Positions 1 through 7,119 of a stretch of DNA of 7,226 bases are shown here, in pieces. The DNA comes from Vibrio sp. Lineage in GTDB: Bacteria; Pseudomonadota; Gammaproteobacteria; Enterobacterales; Vibrionaceae. The stretch covers positions 1 through 7,226 of the forward strand of contig SLFB01000311.1 of assembly GCA_007124475.1 (NCBI GenBank), written 5' to 3'. The position numbers and the translations under genes were made by a program. The notes under the pieces were generated by a model. That model was not told where the DNA came from. It ran no database searches and saw only the letters and a program-made list of their open reading frames with translations. How positions within the stretch are numbered: the first letter of the stretch is position 1; every line of letters begins with the position of its first letter.

Positions 1-850
1 CAGCACCAGAAATCACCGCCTTATCTTTGGTCAGTTGTTGACGTCGAATGGTTAAACTTCGTTGAGCGTCCAAACTGACAACCAACCATAATTCTCTGCC
101 GGACGATGAAATAACAGGATGATTTCCCCATTGTTTCTCTAGCCAGGCCTTACCTTGTATTGGAATCGGTTGGCCATCCAACTGTAATGCTCCTTGTATT
201 GAAACAAAAGGGGCATAAACAGCATAAGTGCCCTCATCTGCAGAGCTAAGGCCCTGTAAATAGCCATCTTCACCAGCAAGGATATAGGGTCCAACGGGTG
301 TCATATGCATCTTGGCAGAAAAATTATCGGTGGTAATATCCAGCTGACTAGGTAAAGGACCGGCACTCAATGAACGCCAATGCCAATTGTCAATCCATAG
401 CCGAAACGGCGGAGTTAATAAATCAGCTTGACCGATTCCTCCTCTCGCTAGGCGCTGTTCATGCCAACTTTGCTTGGCATTAACAATAGATAGCTTAGAG
501 ATAAAACGTTGCGAATTATGCCAACCCTCCCCCGGGATAAGGGAGCGGTTAACATTGAGAAAACGCCATATTAGTCCGTACTCTTGACCATGCTGATCAT
601 GAAGGTTGGCTAATACGTACCAATTATCCTGATAATAGTTACGTTGTAATGAAAAATCACCCGGTAACTGAATACTTTTATCTTTAGTGACCAAACTAAA
701 AGCTGGACGATCATCATCAAGCGCCACAGCCTTGTGCCTTTCATTTTCCATTATTGATGTCGTTTGACGGGTTACAATGGCAAAAGCCATGAACACTATC
801 AAGAGACAAATCAGCACTATCGCCAACATACAGCGGGAGAAATAGCTCAT
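1..850 (-). CDS. AttH/CrtC-type lipocalin-like protein, C-terminus cut off by the window edge
   Basis: An uninterrupted reading frame of 283 codons starts at ATG 850-848 and is still open at base 1, so the C-terminus is missing; by my recollection the family is usually about 350-380 residues. Residues 7-27 are strongly hydrophobic, with an AFA at 22-24 that could be a signal peptidase site. There is no lipobox, so the protein is either secreted to the periplasm or anchored in the inner membrane. Features recalling the AttH/CrtC lipocalin-like family are WYVLANLHDQHGQEYG (77-92), PFRLWIDNWHWRSL (148-161) and GKAWLEKQWGNH (233-244); the last corresponds to the family's W-[DE]-x-x-W segment. CrtC is a carotenoid 1,2-hydratase, but no carotenoid genes are seen here, so hydratase activity should not be assumed. 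The start overlaps the permease stop as ATGA, with AAGGGA six bases upstream, so translation is probably coupled. The likely role is a hydrophobic-ligand-binding or hydrolytic partner of the ABC transporter. Family call fairly secure; function unknown. Confidence 0.8.
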   Translation of the reverse strand, partial: MSYFSRCMLAIVLICLLIVFMAFAIVTRQTTSIMENERHKAVALDDDRPAFSLVTKDKSIQLPGDFSLQRNYYQDNWYVLANLHDQHGQEYGLIWRFLNVNRSLIPGEGWHNSQRFISKLSIVNAKQSWHEQRLARGGIGQADLLTPPFRLWIDNWHWRSLSAGPLPSQLDITTDNFSAKMHMTPVGPYILAGEDGYLQGLSSADEGTYAVYAPFVSIQGALQLDGQPIPIQGKAWLEKQWGNHPVISSSGRELWLVVSLDAQRSLTIRRQQLTKDKAVISGA

Positions 851-3306
851 AGCCCATCCCTTAATGATTTAATTGCGGTTTGCCGAATAAGGCGCAAGAC
901 CGGCAATGCCCCCGAGATCGTCAACGCTAATATCGATAGCATGGCCATTTTCCCATAGGCCATGGGCATCAACTGTAGCTCAATACTCCAACCAAAAGAA
1001 AACCGAATAACCATGTCAACAATCAGAGTGGCTAGCGCAATGCCCAAAGGTATCGCTACGATTAAAGCTATAATGGCAAAAACGAACAACTGCAAAGCGC
1101 CCATAGCAATGAGCTCTTTATCGGTTACGCCAAGGCAGCGGAGCAAAGCAATGTGCTTTTGCCGTGAAACCTCACCGGACAAGGTAGCAAAGAAAATCCC
1201 CCCTATAGCAATGAACAAGGTGATCATACTTAATCTATCAGCAATGGAAAAAGTCCGGTCAAACACCAGCATTGCTTGATGATGAATGGAACTATTATCA
1301 AAGATACGTTCTGGGTTAAGAGGGAAAACTTGATGCAGACGCTCAACGACCGGAGCCGCTTGTGAAAACTCCTCTTTAAGCGTCACCGCTAAAGAGACAT
1401 TTCCAGTCGTTGCAAAACTCTGTAACCAGTTTTGATGGGAGGTGATAATTTGATAGTAGGGATTACCATAATCATAATAAATGCCAACGACTCGCCAACT
1501 GGCTATCGAGGGCGTTGGCAATGAGATCATGTCACCCGGGCGAATATTTAATAATAACGCCATCGACTCACTGATCATGACACTATTCGTAGATTGATGT
1601 AATAAATACCAATAATCAGGCACAGCTAATTTTATCGTTAAGGCTTCTCGCTCCCCTTCTGACGCCCCTGTACTTACTAATTGCAGCATACCTTTATCAC
1701 TGGCGATGTCTTTCTCCCAACGGTGCCATACTTGATCCACCTCTGGCTGTTGCAACAACCAGTGACTCATTCGCGCTGCTGCACTATTGGTAGGATAAAG
1801 ATAAATATCGGCAGCTAAACGTTGGTTTAACCATTTATCTGTCGTATCACGAAAGCTACCGATAAGAGTTTCAATACCGATATTGGCGGTCATTGCCAAC
1901 ATCACCGCCATTGTCGCAACCCCTCGATAACTCATGCTGGCGGCTGCATCAGCAAAAAACCAGCGAGCTTTAACCCAAGGTAAGCGGTAAGATAAGTCAA
2001 CAAATAACTTCCAAACCAGATACGGGGTGAGTAATGCCGCGCCCAGCAACATCAATACAATAATCACAAAGCCAGATATCTGTGTTTTCGGTGCCTGATA
2101 CAAAGCCATCGCACCAATCAGCAAACCACAGGCTAATAAAGCTTGAAAAGCAAATTCAGACCCAGCAAAACGAACCATTGATAAGCGCGTATTCAACCGA
2201 ATCGGTTGCGATTTTAACAAGCGAATTAACGGCCAGGCACAGGATAATAGCGCGGCACCAAAAGCCATTAATAAACTGTAACTACTCCATAACCAGTTCC
2301 AGCGGATCACTAATCCGACATTCACATCATACAAATTACTAAGACTAGCGGAGACCGCTGGAATTAATTGATTGGCTAAAATCAAACCTAATGCATTGCC
2401 ACATACCCAACTGAGTAAAATGAAACCAAGCAGCTCTAAAGATAAAGCTTGGGCTAATTGCCATCCAGACACACCAGCTTGGCGCAGCATCCCTACTAAT
2501 GGCTGACGTTGAATAAACGACAGCGACATCGCCTGATAGAAAATAAAGATACCCACTAAAAAAGACAGCATTCCCAACGCGGTCAAATTCATATGAAAAG
2601 CGCGCGTCAAAGAGTGCAGTTCACTTCGTGTCGTGCGAACTAAAGACATGCCATTAGGTAAGCTTTCAGTTAAACGTTGCAACTTATCATGTGACATGTC
2701 TCCACAAGCAATCACCGACAAACCTGAGCTGGGTCTTAGGCTTCGAACTGCAGCAAGATCAGCAATAATACGGGTGCCATTGATTAAGCCCTGAGTATCC
2801 ACCCAAATCGGCCCAAAGCTAGAGCCGTCTTGTAACTCAATTGAGTCACCATTTTTCCAGCCTTGTAATCGGGCTAAACTGTCGCTAACTAAAAATGGGT
2901 AAGGAGCATCCATTAACGCTAGCACGCCATGGCGATCCACCCCTTGAGGTGAATTTAACGGTAACATCGCTAGGGTATCGATACCGATTAAAGTCAACTC
3001 GGTACTGTTGGCTATTACCAATCGATAGTGATCAATTGGCACGCATTGGTGGTACCCTTCGCGGCGTAGGTGGATATAAAAACCTTGAGGGATTTTATTG
3101 GCAAGGTGTTTAGGGCGAATCCGGTAAGGAAGTGGGTTAGAAAACAGTTTCTCCCCATGCTGATAGCTTTGCTTAGCATGATGATTAATAGCCGTTACAC
3201 CAACAAACAGAGTAATACTCAATGTTAGCCCCAGCCAAACCAAAAAGAACTGTAACGGGTAACGACGGTAATGCCCAAGTAATGCCTTAACTACGGGCAG
3301 TAACAT
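847..3306 (-). CDS. FtsX-type ABC transporter permease, two-module (YbbP-like)
   Basis: This 819-residue inner-membrane protein has about ten predicted helices: one near 17-39, a group of five between about 240 and 435, one near 460-480 and three between about 697 and 807. Two large periplasmic regions lie at roughly 40-235 and 485-690. This is the duplicated FtsX/MacB-permease plan of E. coli YbbP (about 800 residues), not the four-helix plan of LolC or MacB. Both modules carry the FtsX coupling segment: RQPLVGMLRQAGVSGWQL near 265-285, and SRQKHIALLRCLGVTDKEL near 718-737. Permeases of this class couple ATP hydrolysis to mechanical work on periplasmic lipids or lipoproteins rather than to classic transmembrane transport. 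The ATG start is fixed by AAGGAGG seven to eight bases upstream, inside the end of the ATPase gene. The stop overlaps the start of the lipocalin-like gene. The substrate cannot be read from the sequence. Confidence 0.93.
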   Translation of the reverse strand: MLLPVVKALLGHYRRYPLQFFLVWLGLTLSITLFVGVTAINHHAKQSYQHGEKLFSNPLPYRIRPKHLANKIPQGFYIHLRREGYHQCVPIDHYRLVIANSTELTLIGIDTLAMLPLNSPQGVDRHGVLALMDAPYPFLVSDSLARLQGWKNGDSIELQDGSSFGPIWVDTQGLINGTRIIADLAAVRSLRPSSGLSVIACGDMSHDKLQRLTESLPNGMSLVRTTRSELHSLTRAFHMNLTALGMLSFLVGIFIFYQAMSLSFIQRQPLVGMLRQAGVSGWQLAQALSLELLGFILLSWVCGNALGLILANQLIPAVSASLSNLYDVNVGLVIRWNWLWSSYSLLMAFGAALLSCAWPLIRLLKSQPIRLNTRLSMVRFAGSEFAFQALLACGLLIGAMALYQAPKTQISGFVIIVLMLLGAALLTPYLVWKLFVDLSYRLPWVKARWFFADAAASMSYRGVATMAVMLAMTANIGIETLIGSFRDTTDKWLNQRLAADIYLYPTNSAAARMSHWLLQQPEVDQVWHRWEKDIASDKGMLQLVSTGASEGEREALTIKLAVPDYWYLLHQSTNSVMISESMALLLNIRPGDMISLPTPSIASWRVVGIYYDYGNPYYQIITSHQNWLQSFATTGNVSLAVTLKEEFSQAAPVVERLHQVFPLNPERIFDNSSIHHQAMLVFDRTFSIADRLSMITLFIAIGGIFFATLSGEVSRQKHIALLRCLGVTDKELIAMGALQLFVFAIIALIVAIPLGIALATLIVDMVIRFSFGWSIELQLMPMAYGKMAMLSILALTISGALPVLRLIRQTAIKSLRDGL

Positions 3307-3958
3307 GTAACCGCCCTCCTTGCAGTCGAATACAACCTTCCATATGTTGTGCCACTTTCTCGCTGTGTGTCACCAATAGCAAGGTACACTGCAACTGACG
3401 CGTCAAGGTCGTTAATAAACGCATCACCGCCTCAGCATTACGTTCATCAAGACTTCCGGTGGGTTCATCTGCCAACAAAATCTTGGGTTCCATATACAGC
3501 GCGCGCGCAATAGCAGCACGCTGTTGTTGCCCCCCTGACACTTCTTCAGGGTATCGTCCGAGTAACGGCATCAGGTCTAATGAAGAGAGGATTTGCCTTA
3601 GCAGTACAGGATCTTCCGCTAACCCTTTTAACTGACGACAAAAACGAATATTATCGGCAACATTCAAAGTGGGTAATAGATTAAACTGTTGAAAAATATG
3701 GCCAATATTATTGCGGCGAAAAGTGGAACGTTTACTTTCCGAGGTGCTATGCATAGCAAAACCAGGGAACCAAATTTCACCTGAATCGACACTATCTAAG
3801 CCTGCGATTAAGTTGAGGAGGGTACTTTTACCTGAGCCACTTTCTCCCATTAATGCTAACTGATCACCTTGATTCAATGTTAACTGAGCACCTTGTAATA
3901 CTGGATGGAAATCATCCCCATCCACATAACCTTTACACAGGTCAATTAGCTGTAACAT
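3287..3958 (-). CDS. ABC transporter ATP-binding protein (LolD/MacB/YbbA-type)
   Basis: This cytoplasmic nucleotide-binding subunit has every motif needed for ATPase activity. In 223-residue numbering these are Walker A GESGSGKST (38-46), Q-loop glutamine in FQQFNLLP (Q90), signature SGGQQQR (141-147), Walker B ILLADE with catalytic E165, D-loop SLD (169-171) and H-loop H198. Its length and the FQQFNLLP and LADEPTGSLD segments fit the LolD/MacB/YbbA group that pairs with FtsX-type permeases. I chose ATG at 3958 because it begins at the family-like N-terminus MLQLIDLCKGY, with GTGAGAG just upstream acting as a weak Shine-Dalgarno. The frame can be extended four codons to a GTG at 3970 (227 residues), but that start has no convincing ribosome site. 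The 3' end overlaps the permease gene by 20 bp, so the two products are almost certainly made together. The product is probably a homodimer under the permease. Confidence 0.94.
   Translation of the reverse strand: MLQLIDLCKGYVDGDDFHPVLQGAQLTLNQGDQLALMGESGSGKSTLLNLIAGLDSVDSGEIWFPGFAMHSTSESKRSTFRRNNIGHIFQQFNLLPTLNVADNIRFCRQLKGLAEDPVLLRQILSSLDLMPLLGRYPEEVSGGQQQRAAIARALYMEPKILLADEPTGSLDERNAEAVMRLLTTLTRQLQCTLLLVTHSEKVAQHMEGCIRLQGGRLHVTARS
3315..3321 (-). promoter_or_regulatory. Shine-Dalgarno for the FtsX permease gene
   Basis: The minus strand reads AAGGAGG ending eight bases before the permease ATG at 3306, a near-ideal ribosome site. It lies inside the last codons of the ATPase gene. It fixes the permease start and predicts strong independent initiation in addition to coupling. 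Confidence 0.85.
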
Positions 3959-4036
3959 CAAATCTCTCACTATTAGCCATAATAGGATCGAGAATTTACA
4001 CTAAATCCCCTCTAGTAGGAAGTAATTTGGCGATAG

Positions 4037-4065
4037 ATCACAGAATATGAACACTATTGCATCAA
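4037..4065 (-). promoter_or_regulatory. weak candidate promoter for the ABC operon
   Basis: On the minus strand TTGATG (4065-4060) is followed after 17 bases by TGTGAT (4042-4037), matching 4 of 6 bases in each box. It sits in the 122-bp gap between the MATE stop and the ATPase start. A second possible -10, TATTAT at 3984-3979, lacks a good -35 and would leave only a short leader. No clear terminator follows the MATE gene, so the ABC genes may also be reached by read-through. Treat this as a suggestion only. Confidence 0.2.
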
Positions 4066-4080
4066 ATTGTTGTTACAGCT

Positions 4081-5457
4081 CTAGTTTCCAATTAAATTTC
4101 GCATCCAACGTTTGGTCAATAAGCGCCATAATGACCCACCCCATTTAATGAGCTCTTCAAGTAAAAACAGAAGATAGATCCACTCTGGAGCCAGATTAAA
4201 GTAAATCGCCGCCACGGCAGCTAAAGGAATACCAATCAGCCACTGTGCAATAACATCCTGACCTAAACAAAATTTAACGTCGCCACCAGCACGTAATACG
4301 CCAACAATGACCGTCATAGGCACCGAACGCAATACAATCCCTAAACTGAGAATCACAATAAATTTATCCGCCAGTTGACGGGTTTCTTCGCTCAACGCAC
4401 TGAATGAATTTAAAATGGGAATTTGAACCAAAAATAGTAATCCAGCCACCAGCAACCCCGAGCATAAACTCAAGGCGGTTACCCCTAAGGCTTGGTAATA
4501 CACAGCATCGTAGCGTTTCGCGCCTAATTGATTACCAATTAATACCGCAGCAGCATTAGACACCCCAATCAAAAAACTCAGCGAGATAGATTCTACCGGT
4601 GTCATCACCGACAGTGCCGCTAATCCTTGCACTCCGCTTTGTCCCATGATCGCATGATAAGCAAACAAGCCGCCGGCCCAGGCCAAAAAATTAAACGTTG
4701 TCGGTAAGGATAAACGCAAGAAACGCTCAATGGTTGGCCAGACAAGTACGGCTTTAACCTCTTGCCAACCGAAAGCAAGGAGATGCTTTTTCCAATACAG
4801 ATAACCGTATAAACAGCCAACTTCAATCATACCACTAAGTAAAGTCGCGATTGCCGCCCCTTGAATACCGAGGGCCGGAAAGCCTAATTTACCAAAAATA
4901 AGTAGCCAGTTTAGCAAGACATTGCTGACAATGCCGATACCACTAAAAAAAGTACTGATCCCTGGTTTATGCATCGCACGTAAGCCAACCGCCATACTGC
5001 TGACGCAAGCCACCGCAAACATACTTAAGGCCGTAATAATTAAATACTGACTGCCTAGTTGATTTACCTGTGCAGAGTCCGTCGTCAAGGCCATAATCTG
5101 CTGTGGGAAAAGCAAAAATAACCCAACACTGAAAGCGGCAAAAAACATCGAAACCAACCAAGTTAACGCCGTACTTTCGCGCACACCTTGTTTATTCGCT
5201 GCCCCCCAATATTGAGCGGTCAACAGAGCACCACCTGTGGTGACGCCAACTAACATAATGGTGGTAACAAACGTTGCTCTTGCTGCCACCCCAACAGCCG
5301 CGATTTCCGCTTCTCCTAATTGGCCGAGCATTAACACATCGACTAATCCACGGCTAGAAAACATAATACTTTGTAAAGTAATCGGCAGTGCAATCGCAAT
5401 CAAACGACGAAAAAAATCGCCTTTGGTGTAATATAAGACTTGTGAAACAACAGACAA
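4081..5457 (-). CDS. MATE family multidrug/toxin efflux transporter
   Basis: This 458-residue polytopic inner-membrane protein has about 12 hydrophobic helices in two related halves, the usual length and plan for MATE antiporters. These export cationic drugs, dyes or metabolites using Na+ or H+ gradients. The first helix carries the family hallmark SRGLVDVLMLGQLGEAEIAA (36-55), whose D40 lines up with the functionally important first-helix aspartate of NorM. The second half repeats the pattern, with LSLPTTFNFLAWAGGLFAY and ISLSFLIGVSNAAAVLIGNQLGA. The start appears to be TTG at 5457: GAGGTG lies five bases upstream, an in-frame TGA sits at 5469-5467, and the first in-frame ATG (residue 32) is inside helix 1 and would destroy it. 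The gene is divergent from the ybjT-like gene, and its promoter region carries paired palindromes. It ends 122 bp before the ABC ATPase on the same strand. The substrate is unknown, and I cannot assign it to a named Vibrio MATE gene. Confidence 0.93.
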   Translation of the reverse strand: MSVVSQVLYYTKGDFFRRLIAIALPITLQSIMFSSRGLVDVLMLGQLGEAEIAAVGVAARATFVTTIMLVGVTTGGALLTAQYWGAANKQGVRESTALTWLVSMFFAAFSVGLFLLFPQQIMALTTDSAQVNQLGSQYLIITALSMFAVACVSSMAVGLRAMHKPGISTFFSGIGIVSNVLLNWLLIFGKLGFPALGIQGAAIATLLSGMIEVGCLYGYLYWKKHLLAFGWQEVKAVLVWPTIERFLRLSLPTTFNFLAWAGGLFAYHAIMGQSGVQGLAALSVMTPVESISLSFLIGVSNAAAVLIGNQLGAKRYDAVYYQALGVTALSLCSGLLVAGLLFLVQIPILNSFSALSEETRQLADKFIVILSLGIVLRSVPMTVIVGVLRAGGDVKFCLGQDVIAQWLIGIPLAAVAAIYFNLAPEWIYLLFLLEELIKWGGSLWRLLTKRWMRNLIGN

Positions 5458-5462
5458 CGCAT

Positions 5463-5468
5463 CACCTC
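5463..5468 (-). promoter_or_regulatory. Shine-Dalgarno supporting a TTG start for the MATE gene
   Basis: The minus strand reads GAGGTG, then five bases, then TTG at 5457-5455. The frame is closed upstream by TGA at 5469-5467, so no upstream ATG is possible. This makes TTG the best start and suggests deliberately modest translation. Confidence 0.7.
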
Positions 5469-5519
5469 AGTAATCATAATTTTGGTCAACATAAGTTGCG
5501 AGAAAACAGGCGTTCCCTA

Positions 5520-5558
5520 TTTACTCTGATTATCAGAGCCTTTTTGATAATCAGTAAA
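5520..5558. repeat. paired palindromes / imperfect inverted repeat, probable operator
   Basis: CTCTGATTATCAGAG at 5524-5538 is a perfect palindrome around one central base. A second copy of its core, TGATAATCA, lies at 5545-5553; it is the reverse complement of TGATTATCA at 5527-5535. Centres are 18 bp apart. The arms also combine into a larger imperfect inverted repeat: TTTACT-CT-GATTATC on the left and GATAATC-AGTAAA on the right, differing only by a two-base insertion. The element overlaps the best MATE promoter and lies about 110 bp before the ybjT-like start. Symmetric sites of this kind usually bind a dimeric repressor or activator. Which one is not known. Confidence 0.6.
5529..5558 (-). 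promoter_or_regulatory. candidate sigma70 promoter of the MATE gene
   Basis: The minus strand reads TTTACT (5558-5553, 4 of 6 matches to TTGACA), an 18-base spacer, then GATAAT (5534-5529, 5 of 6 matches to TATAAT). It would give a leader of roughly 65 bases before the TTG start. Both boxes lie within the inverted repeats described separately, so a factor bound there would block or modulate RNA polymerase. Confidence 0.4.
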
Positions 5559-5592
5559 CGAAGCTCAAGAACCGCACATTAGGTAGGAAAGG

Positions 5593-5598
5593 TATAAC
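5593..5598 (+). promoter_or_regulatory. weak candidate -10 element for the ybjT-like gene
   Basis: TATAAC matches 5 of 6 bases of the sigma70 -10 box, 70 bp before the ATG. No recognisable -35 hexamer lies 15-19 bp upstream, so activator dependence or a wrong guess are both possible. A second possibility, TTAAGT (5610-5615) with TATACG (5633-5638) at a 17-bp spacing, is weaker base for base. Confidence 0.2.
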
Positions 5599-5656
5599 CG
5601 ACTACCGCTTTAAGTAGCAAAACTTCGCAATTATACGCTTAAGCCTTAACCGATCC

Positions 5657-5662
5657 AAAGGA
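5657..5662 (+). promoter_or_regulatory. Shine-Dalgarno of the ybjT-like gene
   Basis: AAAGGA ends six bases before the ATG at 5669. It supports this start, which places the dinucleotide-binding loop at residues 8-14 as expected. Confidence 0.7.
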
Positions 5663-5668
5663 ATAAAC

Positions 5669-7096
5669 ATGAAAAAAGTATTAGTACTCGGAGCTTCTGG
5701 TTATGTCGGTTCACAATTAATCCCCCACTTGCTCGCTCAAGGCTATCACGTCACTGCCGCGGCTCGGCAGGTGGACTATTTTACTGACCGTACTCCTCGG
5801 CATGAAAACTTAACCATCATTTATCTCGACTTAGCCGATAAAGCACAAACTGAGCATTGGGTTCAACAAGCAGACTTGGTTTATTTTTTAGTTCATGGCA
5901 TGGCGCAAGGTAGTGATTTCATCGATTACGAGTTATCACTAGCGGCCAATATGCGTGATGCCTTACAAGGCAGCCAAGTTAAACATGTGATTTATCTTAG
6001 CGCCTTACAGCCAATTTCAGGACAGTCCGATCATTTAATCGCCCGCCAAAAAACAGGGGATATTTTACGACAGAGTCAAATACCAGTTACTGAACTACGT
6101 GCGGGAGTGATCATAGGCCCAGGTTCGGCAGCGTTTGAGATCATGCGTGATTTCGTTTACAACTTGCCTATCTTGATCACACCGAAATGGGTAGATTCAC
6201 AAGCCAATCCGATTGCTTTGGATAATCTTAACCATTATTTATTAGCGCTAGCCGCTGACACACCAACTGAACATCAGCAGTTTGAAGCGGGAGGCCCAGA
6301 TACACTCACCTATCGAGAGCAGTTTAAGGTTATCTGCCAACTGGCTCAGCAACCTTTTCGTCTCTGGTCAACCCGCTTATTAACCCCTCGCCTCGCTTCT
6401 TATTGGTTAGGCTTAGTCACCTCTGTCCCATCAAATATTGGTCGCGCCTTGCTCGATGGGCTCGCCCATGATTTTATTGCAGATAACCACACTCTTGCCC
6501 AGCGTTATCCGCAACATATGATTTCTTATTACGACGCTGTGCAACAAACCATTGAGAAAGAAGGCACTTTTGTACGCAGTAATGTTTGGGGGTTCGATCC
6601 TAATGCTATGCAGCGTTGGCAGCCCGGATACGGCTATTACCCCAAACAAACAGGGGCCAGTATTACCACTGAGGCTACTAGCGACCAACTGTGGCGTGTT
6701 ATTGGCACCCTAGGTCAGCCTAAACAAGGCTACTTTTTTGCCAATGCTTTATGGCGAATCCGCGAATGGTTAGATGTCCTATTTGGTGGCGAAAAACCAG
6801 TTCGACGTCGCCCACAAGGGGATGAATTACAAGTCGGCGACTTTATTGATTCATGGAAAGTGATTCGCTGTGAGCCAGCACGCTTTTTATCTTTGCTGTT
6901 TGGCATGAAGGGGCCAGGTCTTGGGCGATTAGAATTTGCTATCAAAGATCTTGGTGAGCAACGTAAATTAACCATTACCGCTTGGTGGCATCCACAAGGT
7001 TTTCCGGGCCTATTATATTGGTTTGCGATGATGCCAGCTCATCTTTTTATCTTTAAAGGAATGGTTCGCGCGATCGTTAAAAAAGCGACCAAATAA
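5669..7096 (+). CDS. ybjT: YbjT-like NAD(P)-binding Rossmann protein with C-terminal DUF2867 domain
   Basis: The 475-residue product has an atypical short-chain dehydrogenase/NmrA-like Rossmann domain (about 1-300) with the nucleotide-binding loop GASGYVG at 8-14. A DUF2867 domain follows (about 325-470). Segments such as YFLVHGMAQGSDFI, ELRAGVIIGPGSAAFE, MRDFVYNLP and LLFGMKGPGLGRL closely resemble E. coli YbjT as I remember it, and the length is nearly identical (about 476). Near the C-terminus a hydrophobic stretch, GLLYWFAMMPAHLFIFKG, could touch or enter the membrane. No classical YxxxK catalytic pair is evident, so it may be a binding or regulatory protein rather than a dehydrogenase; the physiological role of YbjT is not well established. 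The start is supported by AAAGGA six bases upstream. It is divergent from the MATE gene, and the stop is 23 bp before the next frame, so the two may be cotranscribed. Family call strong; function open. Confidence 0.9.
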   Translation: MKKVLVLGASGYVGSQLIPHLLAQGYHVTAAARQVDYFTDRTPRHENLTIIYLDLADKAQTEHWVQQADLVYFLVHGMAQGSDFIDYELSLAANMRDALQGSQVKHVIYLSALQPISGQSDHLIARQKTGDILRQSQIPVTELRAGVIIGPGSAAFEIMRDFVYNLPILITPKWVDSQANPIALDNLNHYLLALAADTPTEHQQFEAGGPDTLTYREQFKVICQLAQQPFRLWSTRLLTPRLASYWLGLVTSVPSNIGRALLDGLAHDFIADNHTLAQRYPQHMISYYDAVQQTIEKEGTFVRSNVWGFDPNAMQRWQPGYGYYPKQTGASITTEATSDQLWRVIGTLGQPKQGYFFANALWRIREWLDVLFGGEKPVRRRPQGDELQVGDFIDSWKVIRCEPARFLSLLFGMKGPGLGRLEFAIKDLGEQRKLTITAWWHPQGFPGLLYWFAMMPAHLFIFKGMVRAIVKKATK

Positions 7097-7119
7097 GCTC
7101 ATGAGCACCGCTCAACAGA

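Noticed and set aside
1..850. Carotenoid 1,2-hydratase function for the lipocalin-like protein
   Set aside because: The fold family includes CrtC, but no carotenoid biosynthesis genes are present and the operon context is an ABC transporter.
847..3113. Plus-strand open frames lying inside the permease gene (764-958, 962-1279, 2082-2342, 2895-3113)
   Set aside because: They are antisense shadows with no domain-like composition or ribosome sites, covered by a well-supported gene on the other strand.
3287..3970. GTG start at 3970 for the ATPase
   Set aside because: It adds four residues without a convincing ribosome site, while ATG 3958 matches the expected N-terminus of the family.
4028..4043. 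CRP site around TGTGATCTATCG on the minus strand
   Set aside because: Only the TGTGA half-site is present; the opposing TCACA half is absent at the six-base spacing.
5524..5545. Hairpin CTCTGA-TTA-TCAGAG followed by CCTTTTT, resembling a rho-independent terminator on the plus strand
   Set aside because: The stem is short and AT-rich, the two flanking genes diverge so no plus-strand gene ends here, and the core is repeated nearby as a palindrome, which fits an operator better.
5545..5559. Fur box
   Set aside because: Only 11 of 15 positions match TGATAATNATTATCA by hand on either copy, and the right half is poor; kept only as a possibility within the operator finding.
6431..6975. Minus-strand open frames within the ybjT-like gene
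   Set aside because: Low-complexity, domain-free translations opposite a strongly supported gene.
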